NCBI GenBank assembly: GCA_964511015.1
Contig: CAZEDX010000002.1
Span: forward strand, 1 to 64,000
DNA from: FEN-1099 sp964511015
GTDB lineage: Bacteria; Lernaellota; Lernaellaia; Lernaellales; Lernaellaceae
Length of the DNA: 64,000 nucleotides
Direction: 5' to 3'
Shown here: positions 55,221-64,000 of the stretch, one piece after another
Layout: every line of letters begins with the position of its first letter
How positions within the stretch are numbered: the stretch's first letter is position 1
The notes under the pieces: model-generated
Database searches by the model: none
Told to the model about the DNA's origin: nothing
Seen by the model: only the letters and a program-made list of their open reading frames with translations
Made by a program: the position numbers and the translations under genes

Positions 55221-56849
55221 ATGCTAACCAGTGACACAGGCAGCCCTTTCGGGCGTGAGAAAATTTGGCCGATTCTTGTCGTTCCCTTAGTTCTGGCTTG
55301 GCTGGCTGGCCAGGCTTTGTGGTGGAATACATACCGTTTTCCATATGGGGCTCAAATCGCTTATGAGGCGGCCCGCTTCGGGCAATCTATTTCACACGGC
55401 CAATGGTCGGATGTAGCAGCGCATATCCGCAACTGCACATACTACCCGCCGTTGTATGAACTGACCCTCGGCTTTGTACACGCATTTTTTGGCTTCGCAC
55501 TGGGCAATGCAATCTTTTTCAATTCTTTGCTGTGTCTGCTTGGCGCACTGGCCATCTTCTTACTTGTACGAAAACAGAGCGACTCGTTTGGCGCCAGCAT
55601 CGCCGTTTTGCTATTCCTTGGGCATGGAATGGTTTTTGCGCTTGCACGGATTCCGGTTAGGGAGATGGCGATTACCACAACCACTGCATGGTTGCTGTGG
55701 TCACTGACCAATCGAAAACAGCTTTGGCACCCGGTTTACGCGGTCCTATTTGGCGCGCTCTTTGCGGCAGGGATGCTCGTCAAGTGGACCTTCCCATTGT
55801 ACTCGTTGGTGCCGAGTGCAGCGGTGCTGCTGTGGTTAACCGTTGACGGGGTGCGCAGCAACGAGCGTGCTCGCTGGCGCGCGCCGGTGATGCTCTTGGT
55901 GGTCGTCATCACCGCCGCCCTGTTAATGGCTCCGTGGTACCTTGGTGTGTTGGATCTCAAGTACCTGGCCGCCAGCACCGCCAATGACCCCACACCCGGC
56001 AGTGCCCTTTTTCGTATGTTGTTCTATCTGAACGTGCTCGGCACCGGCAGCGTGTTCGGCGTGAGTTCCACTTTTGTTTTGCTTGGCCTTACCCTACCCG
56101 CATTATTGTCCCGGCCCCGCGCCGCGGCCGTGCCAGCGCTTTCCCTTTATTCCGGGCTCTTGCTGCTCTTTGTCATCGTACACAAAGAAGAACGCTACGT
56201 GCTCGGATCGATTCCGGGCATGATCGCTCTGGTTGGCATCTCGTTCGGCATGTTGCCGCGCCATTGGTCCGTGCGCGCTCCGTTTTTTCTTCTTATCGCG
56301 GGACTAGCGGCATTCAATTACGTGCATCTGAGCTTTCTCGTGCCAAAACTGCCGCAGGCTTCTGGATCGATTGATGCCATTCCGTCCGCCGCTTGCCTGC
56401 GAACCAGTCGTGATACGATGCGTCGGATCCTGGATTTGTCCGCCAACGAAGCGCGGCGGCTTGGTCGTCAGGCTGTCTTGGCGTGGCATCCGCTCAACCG
56501 CAATGTCATGACCTCCGATCGCGATCTTTTCCAACTTGCGGTATGGGATCGGAAACTCGACCGACAAATTTTTTTCGCGGGTTACGACCTCGTGGAGTAT
56601 ACCAAGTTTACCAAGGATCTCGGCAGTATCGATGTACTGGTGGTTGCGGACAACGTGTGGAATGGCAGCGAACGCGAGATCCAGGAGCTCATGAAGGCAT
56701 GGCTGAATTTCCGAGACGCAAACTGGGAAAAGAAGAGCGAGATTCCAGCCGAACCGCGACACCGGGCGGAAATCGAGGCACAATTCACCGAGTCATTTCG
56801 TGTCGATAGCGGTTGTTTTCCCGCCGTGTATGTGTATGTGCGAAAATGA
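55221..56849 (+). CDS. GT-C membrane glycosyltransferase
   Basis: The protein has 542 residues. An N-terminal helix is followed by a periplasmic loop with the acidic/aromatic features of polyprenyl-phosphate sugar transferases (YPPLYELTLGFVHAFFG) and by about ten further helices to about residue 390. A soluble C-terminal domain of about 150 residues follows (LDVLVVADNVWNGSEREIQ). The donor is probably a polyprenyl-linked sugar, used to decorate lipid or protein outside the membrane; the acceptor is unknown. It is the second such enzyme in the window. The stop overlaps the ligA start (ATGA). Confidence 0.85.
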   Translation: MLTSDTGSPFGREKIWPILVVPLVLAWLAGQALWWNTYRFPYGAQIAYEAARFGQSISHGQWSDVAAHIRNCTYYPPLYELTLGFVHAFFGFALGNAIFFNSLLCLLGALAIFLLVRKQSDSFGASIAVLLFLGHGMVFALARIPVREMAITTTTAWLLWSLTNRKQLWHPVYAVLFGALFAAGMLVKWTFPLYSLVPSAAVLLWLTVDGVRSNERARWRAPVMLLVVVITAALLMAPWYLGVLDLKYLAASTANDPTPGSALFRMLFYLNVLGTGSVFGVSSTFVLLGLTLPALLSRPRAAAVPALSLYSGLLLLFVIVHKEERYVLGSIPGMIALVGISFGMLPRHWSVRAPFFLLIAGLAAFNYVHLSFLVPKLPQASGSIDAIPSAACLRTSRDTMRRILDLSANEARRLGRQAVLAWHPLNRNVMTSDRDLFQLAVWDRKLDRQIFFAGYDLVEYTKFTKDLGSIDVLVVADNVWNGSEREIQELMKAWLNFRDANWEKKSEIPAEPRHRAEIEAQFTESFRVDSGCFPAVYVYVRK

Positions 56850-58897
56850 AAGGGGCCAAGAGAAAGGTGATGGATCGAAGTCAGGCTGAACAACGCTGCG
56901 AGTTCTTGCGCCAGGAAATTGCGCGCCACAACCGCTTGTACTATGAGCATGACACGCCCGAAATTACCGACGCTCAGTACGACGCGTTGCTGCGCGAACT
57001 TCAGGACCTCGAAACCCGATACCCCGATCTTCTCACGGCCGACAGCCCGACCCAGACCGTTGGGCAGAAACCGGCCGACAAATTCGAGAAGGTGGAGCAT
57101 CTGGCACCTATGCTAAGCCTGCAAAACGCGATGAACGAGGATGAAATCCGCGAGTTCGACCAGCGAGTGAAGCGGCATCTTGGTCTCGCTGAAAACCAGC
57201 CCGTAGAATATGTCTGCGAGCTCAAACTTGACGGTTTGAGCGTTAGTCTAGTCTACCGTGACGGGCGTCTGGAAAGAGCGGCGACACGCGGTGACGGCGC
57301 GGTCGGGGAAGATGTCACGCGCAACGTGCGCACGATAAAAGACATCCCCCTGACTCTCGCTGGAGAGGTGCCGGCGTTGGTCGACGTGCGCGGTGAGATC
57401 TTTATGAACAAGGCCGACTTTGCCGCGCTTAACGCTCGTCAGGAAGAAGACGGTCAAAAAACGTTTGCCAATCCGCGTAACGCCGCCGCCGGAAGTTTGC
57501 GGCAACTCAATCCACTCATTACGGCGGAACGTCCGTTGTCCGCTTACTTCTACGCCCTGGGTGATCCCACTGGTCTAAGTACACACGAAGACACGTTGCG
57601 CCGACTGGCCGGATGGAATCTGCCGGTCAATGACAAACGTCGGATTTGCCGCGAGATCGGCGAGGCCGTCGACTTCTACCGCGCTATGATCGAGAAGCGG
57701 CACCAGCTCGCCTATGACATCGATGGCATCGTCATCAAGGTGAATGATTTGGCGCTGCAAAAACGCCTGGGCGCGGTCAGCCGCAGCCCCCGGTGGGCGA
57801 TCGCCGGTAAGTTCCCCGCTGAACAGGTAGAGACGCGCGTGCTGGCCATTGAAATCCAGGTAGGCCGCACCGGCGTACTGACTCCGGTCGCTAAGCTGGA
57901 ACCGGTTTCCGTGGGCGGAGTCATCGTGCGCAATGCCAGCTTACACAATCAGGACGAGATCGATCGCCTCGATGTCCGTATTGGTGATGTGGTCGTGATC
58001 CAACGGGCCGGTGACGTAATTCCCGAGGTCGTGGAGGTCAAGGTAGACCGTCGCGATCCAATCGGACATGGTCCCTTTTCCATCCGCCAAAAAGTCGGCG
58101 GTGTTTGTCCGAGCTGCCATGGAGAGATCGTCAAGCCCGAGGGCGAAGTCGCATTGCGATGCGTTAACCCCTATTGTCCGGCGAAAATCGTGGGAGGCAT
58201 CGTCCACTTCGCTGCCAAGGGCGCACTCAATGTCGACGGCTTGGGCGAAAAGTTGATCCGACAGGTTGTAGAGAAAGGACTGGTTCGTTCACCGGCCGAT
58301 CTGTTTCGCTTAACCCTCTCCGACTGGGCCGGTCTGGAGCGCATGGGCGAAAAAAGCGCACAGAATGTACTAAATGCGCTAGCGGCCAGCAAACAAGTCA
58401 AACTCGACCGTTTCCTGGTGGCCTTGGGTATTCGCCATGTCGGTGAATTCACCGCCCGCACGTTGGCGGATGCCTTTGGCTCCCTATCCGCTTTGCGCAC
58501 CGCCACTCTCGACGAACTGTCGGCGATCGAATCGATTGGGCCGATTGTAGCCCAGGCAATTCGCGACTTCTTCGACAACCCGGTACAGGCGAAACTGATT
58601 GACGATCTGCTCACTCTCGGCGTAACGCCAACATGGAAAGCCAAGGACGTCGCGGCGAATTCTCCGTTCTTCGGCAAAACGGTTGTGCTGACCGGCGAAT
58701 TGGTCTCGATGACCCGCGACCAAGCCAAGGCGCGAATTCTAGACCTCGGGGGTAAGGTCGCTGGGTCGGTGAGCAAACGGACAAACTTGGTCGTCGCCGG
58801 TCCAGGAGCCGGCAGCAAACTGCGAGATGCCGAAAAGTTGGGCATTGAAGTCATCGATGAGTCAGCCTTCTTGAAGCTTCTGGAGGGTCAACAGTGA
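56846..58897 (+). CDS. ligA: NAD-dependent DNA ligase LigA
   Basis: I use ATG 56846, overlapping the upstream stop. ATG 56870 is equally possible. The protein has up to 683 residues. Adenylation domain: RHNRLYYEHDTPEITDAQYD for NAD and the K-x-D-G core in CELKLDGLSVS. Then come an OB fold, a zinc finger (CPSCH, then CVNPYCP), four helix-hairpin-helix motifs and a C-terminal BRCT domain with GKTVVLTGELVSMTRDQAK. All parts of the family are present. It seals nicks in replication and repair. Acylphosphatase follows with a GTGA overlap. Confidence 0.98.
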   Translation: MKGAKRKVMDRSQAEQRCEFLRQEIARHNRLYYEHDTPEITDAQYDALLRELQDLETRYPDLLTADSPTQTVGQKPADKFEKVEHLAPMLSLQNAMNEDEIREFDQRVKRHLGLAENQPVEYVCELKLDGLSVSLVYRDGRLERAATRGDGAVGEDVTRNVRTIKDIPLTLAGEVPALVDVRGEIFMNKADFAALNARQEEDGQKTFANPRNAAAGSLRQLNPLITAERPLSAYFYALGDPTGLSTHEDTLRRLAGWNLPVNDKRRICREIGEAVDFYRAMIEKRHQLAYDIDGIVIKVNDLALQKRLGAVSRSPRWAIAGKFPAEQVETRVLAIEIQVGRTGVLTPVAKLEPVSVGGVIVRNASLHNQDEIDRLDVRIGDVVVIQRAGDVIPEVVEVKVDRRDPIGHGPFSIRQKVGGVCPSCHGEIVKPEGEVALRCVNPYCPAKIVGGIVHFAAKGALNVDGLGEKLIRQVVEKGLVRSPADLFRLTLSDWAGLERMGEKSAQNVLNALAASKQVKLDRFLVALGIRHVGEFTARTLADAFGSLSALRTATLDELSAIESIGPIVAQAIRDFFDNPVQAKLIDDLLTLGVTPTWKAKDVAANSPFFGKTVVLTGELVSMTRDQAKARILDLGGKVAGSVSKRTNLVVAGPGAGSKLRDAEKLGIEVIDESAFLKLLEGQQ

Positions 58898-59163
58898 TCG
58901 CCAAGCGCTTGGTCGCCCATGGACGGGTGCAAGGGGTCTGGTATCGTGCTAGCACCAAAGATGAAGCCGACCGACTTGGTGTCAAAGGATGGGTGCGGAA
59001 TCTTGACGATGGTTCGGTGGAGGCTCATGCCGAAGGTGAGGCAACCAAGGTCGATGCCCTCGTGGCCTGGATGAAGCAAGGGCCGCCGTTGGCACGCGTC
59101 ACGGCGGTGGACGAAGAAAACGTGCCGGTCGAACACTTCACGTCATTTTCTGTGCGCCGGTAA
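58894..59163 (+). CDS. acyP: Acylphosphatase
   Basis: The protein has 89 residues, starting at GTG 58894 and overlapping the ligA stop. The family signatures are GRVQGVWYRASTKDEA (catalytic Arg) and GWVRNLDDGSVEAHAEGE (catalytic Asn). It hydrolyses acyl phosphates such as carbamoyl- or acetyl-phosphate. Full length; the partner gene ligA is a chance neighbour as far as I can tell. Confidence 0.96.
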   Translation: MIAKRLVAHGRVQGVWYRASTKDEADRLGVKGWVRNLDDGSVEAHAEGEATKVDALVAWMKQGPPLARVTAVDEENVPVEHFTSFSVRR

Positions 59164-59168
59164 ACGGA

Positions 59169-59200
59169 CTCCGGCCGGCGCCTCGAGGCGCCGGCCGGAG
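59169..59200. terminator. Perfect 32-bp palindrome between convergent genes
   Basis: CTCCGGCCGGCGCC and its exact complement flank TCGA, giving a 14-bp stem without mismatches. It sits 5 nt after acyP and just before the end of ald on the other strand. It lacks a T tract on either side, yet a two-way hairpin fits termination of both. Confidence 0.7.
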
Positions 59201-59222
59201 ACAAATCACTCGACGACCAAAC

Positions 59223-60326
59223 TCAACCGACGTACGCTTCGTACTTTAGCTTGAAGGCTTCCGCGACTGGTTTGCAGGTCACTTTGCCTTTGTAGATGTT
59301 GATGCCCTTGCGCAAAGCGTCGTTTTCCGCCACGGCTCGGGTGAAGCCCTTGTCTGCCAGTTCCAACACGTAGCTCAATGTCGCGTTGGTCAACGCGTAG
59401 GTGCTGGTGCGAGGCACGATGCCCGGCATGTTGGCGACGCAGTAGTGTACGACATCATACTTGCGGAACGTCGGGTTGAGGTGCGTCGTGGCGTGGGTCG
59501 TCTCAATGCAACCACCCTGATCCACGCTGATATCGACCACCGCACTGCCCGGCCGCATGCGTTTGATCATGTCGGCAGTCACAAGCTTCGGGGCCTTGGC
59601 GCCGGCAATCAGCACTGCGCCAATGACCAGGTCTGCGTCGATGACAGCCTGTTCAATATTGCCGTGGTTGCTCATCAGGGTAATGACCTTGCCCCGATGG
59701 ATGTCATGAATGTAACGCAGCCGCGCCGGGCTGATGTCGAGAATCGTTACCTGGGCGCCCATGCCGACGGCGATTTCGCATGCGCAGGAACCAGACACGC
59801 CCGCGCCGACGATCGCGACCTTGGCCGGGGCCACGCCCGAAACGCCGGCCAGCAGTACGCCGCTGCCGCCGTGACTCGCCTCGAGGCACTGCGCGCCAAC
59901 CTGCGGCGCCAACTTGCCGGCCACTTCGCTCATCGGCGTCAGCAACGGCAAGCTGCCGTCCTCGAGCTGAATCGTCTCGTAGGCGATGCCGATGCCGTTC
60001 GATTTGATCATTTCGAAAGTTAGTTCCTTGGCCGCAGCGAGATGCAGATACGTGAAGAGGAGCTGGTTTTTGAGGAATTTGTATTCGCTCGGTAACGGCT
60101 CTTTGACCTTGACCACCAAGTCCGCCGCATTCCAGACCTCCGCCGCCTTGGGCAGGATCTTGGCGCCCGCGCGCACATACGCCTCGTCGGTGATTCCACT
60201 GCCGACACCAGCCGACTTTTCAATGACCACTTTGTGCCCGTGCGCCACCAGCGCAGAAACGCCCGACGGTGTCATCGCCACGCGTTTCTCCTCGGTTTTG
60301 ATCTCTTTCGGGACACCGACAATCAT
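59223..60326 (-). CDS. ald: Alanine dehydrogenase
   Basis: The start is ATG 60326, with GGAGAGG upstream. The 367 residues match Ald from the first strand (IVGVPKEIKTEEKRVAMTPSGV) through the Rossmann segment (KVAIVGAGVSGSCACEIAVGM) to the ELADKGFTRAVAENDALRKG end. It interconverts L-alanine and pyruvate with NAD. The active-site Lys and His (EKRVAMTP, FTYLHLAA) are visible. It is a single gene. The palindromic terminator lies just past its stop. Confidence 0.97.
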   Translation of the reverse strand: MIVGVPKEIKTEEKRVAMTPSGVSALVAHGHKVVIEKSAGVGSGITDEAYVRAGAKILPKAAEVWNAADLVVKVKEPLPSEYKFLKNQLLFTYLHLAAAKELTFEMIKSNGIGIAYETIQLEDGSLPLLTPMSEVAGKLAPQVGAQCLEASHGGSGVLLAGVSGVAPAKVAIVGAGVSGSCACEIAVGMGAQVTILDISPARLRYIHDIHRGKVITLMSNHGNIEQAVIDADLVIGAVLIAGAKAPKLVTADMIKRMRPGSAVVDISVDQGGCIETTHATTHLNPTFRKYDVVHYCVANMPGIVPRTSTYALTNATLSYVLELADKGFTRAVAENDALRKGINIYKGKVTCKPVAEAFKLKYEAYVG

Positions 60327-60425
60327 GATTACCTCTCCACCTGTGATTGGAAGTGATTTGCGTCTACGTACCAAGAACCGAAGAATGCTTCAAGGTTCGA
60401 ACTTTATCCTCAGTCTGGCCGGACG

Positions 60426-62372
60426 TCAACGCTTCTTGCGCTTCTTGGCTTCCGGTTTGTGCGAGCCTGTGTCGCCGTTAATCAACAAATAGGTTGTGCT
60501 TAGCAAACCGTCGCTGTAAAACTCAGAAATCCGTTTGGCCTCGGCCGGCAATAAGGTCCCATCCTTGATCTGTTTTTCCAACTCACGTTGGAAAATCGTT
60601 TCAATCTCCTGGGGATCGTAGCGCACATAGGCCAAAGACTCGCGGATACAGTCGCCGCGGATGATCTTCTGAATATGCGGACGGCCGTCTTCGTCCACCA
60701 CGACGATTGCTTCGTTGGTTTTGCCGTACAGATTATGAAAGTCACCTAGAATGTCTTGGTAGGCGCCAACCAGGAAGACACCGATCCAGTACAGTTCGTC
60801 ATTGGTCTTATGCAATTCCAGGAAGCGGCGCTCGTCGTGGATGTCAATGAAGTTGTCGATCACGCCGTCCGAATCACAAGTGATGTCGCACAAGATCGCG
60901 CCCGTGTCAGGTTCCTCATTCAGGCGGTGAATCGGCATGACAGGAAATAGCTGTTCGATCGCCCAGCTATCCGGTATGGACTGGAAAACCGAGAAGTTGC
61001 AAATGTAGCGCAAAGCCAGGTCGCGTTGCAGGTCGGCGAATTCCTCCCGGAGCGGGCCCGGCTCGCGGAAGGCATAGTGCACTGCTTGGCGGCAGATGTC
61101 CCAATAGAGCGCCTCGCCGCGCGCCCGGTCGTCGAGATCCAGATACCCCAGGCTGAATAGTGAGAACAACTCATCCCGGTGTTCCAGTGCGTCGTGATAG
61201 TACTCGCGATAGTTCTTGCGCGAGATGTTCTTCCAGATGTCATACAACTCGGCGACGACCTGCGGGTCGTCGTCTTTGGTCCGAATCGTTTCCGGGTCGA
61301 GGTACGTTTGCGGAACACGATGCACGTTCATCACCAGCACCGCGTGGTGGGCGGTGATCGCACGACCCGACTCACTGACGATCACCGGCGGTTCGATATC
61401 TTCGTTTTCGCAAACGTCCATGATTGTATAGACCACGTCGTTGGCGTATTCCTCTACGCTATAGTTGGTCGAGCTATCGCTACTGGTCTTCGATCCGTCG
61501 TAGTCTACACCCAGGCCGCCGCCGACGTTCAGATAGCGTAACGATCTCACTTCTTTCTTGAGCTTTGCGTAGACACGGGCCGCTTCCTTGATCGCGTTCT
61601 TGATACGTTTGATTTCCGTGATCTGGCTGCCAACATGGAAGTGCAGCAACTCCAGCCATTCGAGCTTGTCCGCTTCACGGAGCATCTTGACGACTTCCAG
61701 CACTTCCGCGGTGCTCAGCCCGAACTTGCTGCGGTCACCACCCGACTCTTCCCAGCGACCCGATCCCCGCGCGTTAAGCCGAACCCGCATGCCGAGTGGC
61801 ACACGAATGCCTTCTTTGGCGACCAACGCCAAGAAACGTTGGACTTCGTGTACCGATTCCAGCACCACGACTACGTTCCTCCCCATTCGTTTGGCCTGCA
61901 ACGCCAACATGTGGTAGTTGGCGTCTTTGAAGCCATTGCACAGCAATAGGCTGTCTTCGGCTAGCGGCAGCGTGCAGGCTACATACATCTCGGGCTTGGA
62001 GCCAACTTCAATGCCGTAGCTGAAGCGCTTGCCTGCCTTCAGAATGGCTTCCACCACCTCCTTGCGGTGGTTGACCTTCATGGGAAATACGCCCAGATAG
62101 CGGTTCTTGTATTTGAATTCACGGATCGCGCTGGTAAACGCCCAATGGAGTTGCTCTAGCCGATGCTCCAGGATCTGGGGGAAACGGAACAAGAACGGTG
62201 GTGTGAGGCCTTTTTGCTGTACGGATTCCACCAATTCCGCCAAGTCGAGTTTCTGGTGGCCGTCAGCGTTAACGTCGACCTGCACGTGCCCGCGGTGATT
62301 AATGGTGAAATAGCCAGCCCCCCACTTTTCGGGAAAATACACCTTCTCCGCGTATTTGGTTCGAACCGCCAT
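60426..62372 (-). CDS. speA: Biosynthetic arginine decarboxylase
   Basis: I use ATG 62372, because GGAGGAG lies just upstream. The protein has 648 residues, the usual length. Family features include VYFPEKWGAGYFTINHRGHV at the start, the PLP Lys in FPMKVNHRKEVVEAI, GLGVDYDGSKT and PVIVSESGRAITAHHAVLVMNV. It converts arginine to agmatine, the first step of putrescine synthesis. No speB is present in the window. A PEGA protein gene ends 48 nt upstream on the same strand. Confidence 0.97.
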   Translation of the reverse strand: MAVRTKYAEKVYFPEKWGAGYFTINHRGHVQVDVNADGHQKLDLAELVESVQQKGLTPPFLFRFPQILEHRLEQLHWAFTSAIREFKYKNRYLGVFPMKVNHRKEVVEAILKAGKRFSYGIEVGSKPEMYVACTLPLAEDSLLLCNGFKDANYHMLALQAKRMGRNVVVVLESVHEVQRFLALVAKEGIRVPLGMRVRLNARGSGRWEESGGDRSKFGLSTAEVLEVVKMLREADKLEWLELLHFHVGSQITEIKRIKNAIKEAARVYAKLKKEVRSLRYLNVGGGLGVDYDGSKTSSDSSTNYSVEEYANDVVYTIMDVCENEDIEPPVIVSESGRAITAHHAVLVMNVHRVPQTYLDPETIRTKDDDPQVVAELYDIWKNISRKNYREYYHDALEHRDELFSLFSLGYLDLDDRARGEALYWDICRQAVHYAFREPGPLREEFADLQRDLALRYICNFSVFQSIPDSWAIEQLFPVMPIHRLNEEPDTGAILCDITCDSDGVIDNFIDIHDERRFLELHKTNDELYWIGVFLVGAYQDILGDFHNLYGKTNEAIVVVDEDGRPHIQKIIRGDCIRESLAYVRYDPQEIETIFQRELEKQIKDGTLLPAEAKRISEFYSDGLLSTTYLLINGDTGSHKPEAKKRKKR

Positions 62373-62420
62373 CTCGTCGTTCTCCTCCACCCAAGCGCGC
62401 CGCACGGCGCGTCGCCTTAC

Positions 62421-63530
62421 TTACTCTGCATCAGGTAGCGAGTCAAACGGTCGTTCAATTCGCACTGTTCCGTCAAGAGGTACATCGACGATCAATAGCT
62501 TTTTACGCCCCTGGGCATCAATCAGGTTTAGCAAGTGGTGTCCAGCCGGCACCGCGTCGTCGAAAGGAGTCTCGCCCGCGAGGCGGTCTTGGCGATAGAT
62601 CTTACACGGACGACCGACGTCGATCACCAGCCGCCCGTTGAATTCGTAACGTTTGCGCCAGGTCTGATTGGCCGGCACTTCGATATCTTCGCGATGGTAG
62701 ATACCAACTGTATCGTTCACCAATTCGAGCACATGGTGGCCAGGGGCCACGCCAATGCGATCCACCGGCGAATAACCGATCCATTCTCCGTCAAGTTTCA
62801 CCCGAACGCGAGGCTGGCTAACCACATGCAAACCCGATCCGCCTCGCGACAGCGAAAATTCGATCATCCGTGGTTCGTCGGGCCGGAGGGTGATCACCTG
62901 TTCGCTGGTCAAATAGCCTTCGAGTTCGGCTCGTACGTGCAACGGAACCCCGGCGTTCAAGCGCTTGACTTTGAGCGGGGTTATGCCGGCCAAACGAACA
63001 CCGTCGACATACACCTTGGCGCCGGGGGGCGTGGTTTCGATCGACACCTCGCCCGCCACCGCTGTAACATCCGCCGCCATAACAAAATACGGCATGTCAC
63101 CGGTACGTAGTCGGAACTGACGATATTGCCAGGTGAACTGCCGAACATGACCGTTGACCACGGTTACTTCGTCTAGGAACGACTGTGCCTGTCCTTCACG
63201 ATCCAGCGCATAGCCGTAACTAGCGTCATCTCGCTTGGTCACTTGGTAGGTACCGCGCAACACCGTGACCTGGTCTGGGTAGCGATCATAATCAGTGTCC
63301 AAATGCACGACCATCGTCCACGTATAGTCGATGGCGAAGTCGATGAATCCGGCTTCGTACCCATCATCGGTTTGCCGCCAGAAGGTGTAAGTGCCGTACA
63401 GCCGGTCCGGCGATACCGTCAGCTCCGGCGCGGCCTGCTCCAACGTCGGCGGAGGAGGCTCCTCCGCGGCCCACGACCAAGCCGCCATGAGACAACAAAC
63501 CAGCAGTAGCCAACGAGCCGTATTACGCAA
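62421..63530 (-). CDS. Secreted protein with PEGA domains
   Basis: I start at TTG 63530, because GGAGG lies just upstream. TTG 63560 lacks one. A signal peptide (RWLLLVCCLMAAWSWAAEE) precedes about 130 residues of unrecognised beta-rich sequence. Two or three PEGA-like repeats follow: GEVSIETTPPGAKVYVDGVRLAGITPLKV-type strands, then RVKLDGEWIGYSPVDRIGV. PEGA domains occur in surface-layer and signalling proteins. The function here is unknown. speA follows on the same strand after 48 nt. Confidence 0.8.
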   Translation of the reverse strand: MRNTARWLLLVCCLMAAWSWAAEEPPPPTLEQAAPELTVSPDRLYGTYTFWRQTDDGYEAGFIDFAIDYTWTMVVHLDTDYDRYPDQVTVLRGTYQVTKRDDASYGYALDREGQAQSFLDEVTVVNGHVRQFTWQYRQFRLRTGDMPYFVMAADVTAVAGEVSIETTPPGAKVYVDGVRLAGITPLKVKRLNAGVPLHVRAELEGYLTSEQVITLRPDEPRMIEFSLSRGGSGLHVVSQPRVRVKLDGEWIGYSPVDRIGVAPGHHVLELVNDTVGIYHREDIEVPANQTWRKRYEFNGRLVIDVGRPCKIYRQDRLAGETPFDDAVPAGHHLLNLIDAQGRKKLLIVDVPLDGTVRIERPFDSLPDAE

Positions 63531-63891
63531 TGTGTTCCTCCGGTCAACAAGCGAGATCAATTAACGACGATTGGACGCGATTGTAAAGCCAGTTGCGTCG
63601 GCAACAACAACAAAAAAGTGATCCGTTGTAACAATTTGATTGCATCTGAAAACGGACGAATTATAATGCCCCACCGAAGAGAACATGCGGCAACACGTTC
63701 TCGCTCGATAATCCAAGCCAACTAAGGTTCGAAGGAAAATGGAAGAGAGCTTACCAGACCGACGACCGCAACAGGCTCGACGTAACACTGTACTTCATTG
63801 CTCGAACCCCAAAAAACCGATCTAGTTTGAACCAGATGCGATTCACCGACCGGCCGCCATTAAGAATTATCAGATCGCGGGGGATGTAGCG
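63531..63891. other. Intergenic region with a candidate promoter
   Basis: It lies between the PEGA gene (leftward) and the ATP-grasp gene (rightward). A good -10 hexamer TATAAT occurs at 63662-63667. The nearest -35-like TTGATT is at 63636-63641, with a 20-nt spacer, longer than usual. If used it leaves a leader of about 220 nt. I see no gene in the stretch. Confidence 0.45.
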
Positions 63892-64000
63892 ATGAGGATC
63901 GCCTTTACTTACAACCTGCAAGTCAACCAGGGCGAGGAAGAAGCTGAATTCGACCGCCTGGACACCGTGCGCGCGATCGCCGAGTCGTTGGAGCGATTGG
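63892..64000 (+). CDS. ATP-grasp ligase, D-Ala-D-Ala ligase-like (3' end outside window)
   Basis: The start is ATG 63892, with GGGGGA upstream. Only 36 codons are visible. MRIAFTYNLQVNQGEEEAEF followed by DRLDTVRAIAESLERL matches the N-terminal strand and helix of D-alanine-D-alanine ligase-like ATP-grasp proteins (xxIAxTxNL, EAEFDxxxTVxAI). The catalytic part lies beyond the window, so the role is tentative. Confidence 0.7.
   Translation, partial: MRIAFTYNLQVNQGEEEAEFDRLDTVRAIAESLERL

Overview
The window looks like chromosomal DNA from a GC-rich, Gram-negative, free-living bacterium. It has lipoprotein signal peptides, a FadL-type outer-membrane protein, a MacA-type periplasmic adaptor, very large multi-PAS sensor kinases, an eukaryotic-type Ser/Thr kinase and several c-di-GMP proteins. 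Secreted proteins carry long runs of Asp next to the lipobox, or an Asp-rich tail ending NGCGN. This combination recalls Myxococcota or other delta-proteobacterial-type lineages, or the candidate phylum Lernaellota. That placement is inference from memory, not from a search. I see no phage, insertion sequence, CRISPR array, rRNA or tRNA.

Layout. 1-2.1 kb: end of an asparagine synthetase and the decayed remains of a family-1 glycosidase lipoprotein. 2.4-9.4 kb: a c-di-GMP/two-component cluster, with a PilZ-PilZ-hydrolase-methyltransferase fusion coupled to a kinase-receiver-kinase protein, then an HD-GYP response regulator. 9.4-13.4 kb: a STAS protein and a MacA/ABC/FtsX-type export operon. 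13.5-17.7 kb: two Asp-rich secreted proteins (a PHP-type metallohydrolase lipoprotein and an FG-GAP propeller). 17.7-30.1 kb: the phosphate operon pstSCAB-phoU, flanked downstream by a PocR/7-PAS hybrid kinase and divergently by a PAS-GGDEF-HD-GYP enzyme. The two flanking proteins share a closely related PAS module, and an array with perfect 11-bp phasing resembling Pho boxes lies between pstS and the GGDEF/HD-GYP gene. 30.2-40.4 kb: a four-gene operon of a 16-helix membrane protein fused to DUF362, an unrecognised 428-aa protein, a Ser/Thr kinase-ATPase-TPR protein and a B12/radical-SAM enzyme. This is the strongest candidate for an undescribed system. 40.4-42.4 kb: an RRM protein with a long leader, then about 1 kb without a convincing gene. 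42.4-50 kb: a Mut7-C protein, a GT-C glycosyltransferase, der-era-rnc, a small lipoprotein and mtaB. 49.1-52.3 kb: a tightly coupled run of FadL-like porin, ferredoxin, PfkB kinase and MtaB. 52.4-55 kb: a GAF-GGDEF cyclase, ftsB and a previously unlisted 26-codon membrane ORF. 55.2-64 kb: a GT-C glycosyltransferase, ligA, acylphosphatase, alanine dehydrogenase, arginine decarboxylase, a PEGA protein and the start of an ATP-grasp (D-Ala-D-Ala ligase-like) gene.

How it fits together. Signalling dominates: four proteins bind, make or break c-di-GMP, three are histidine kinases or a response regulator, and one is a Ser/Thr kinase. The housekeeping genes (der, era, rnc, mtaB, ligA, ald, speA) are full length and intact. 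Most same-strand genes overlap by ATGA or are separated by fewer than 30 nt, so they are probably translated from shared messages.
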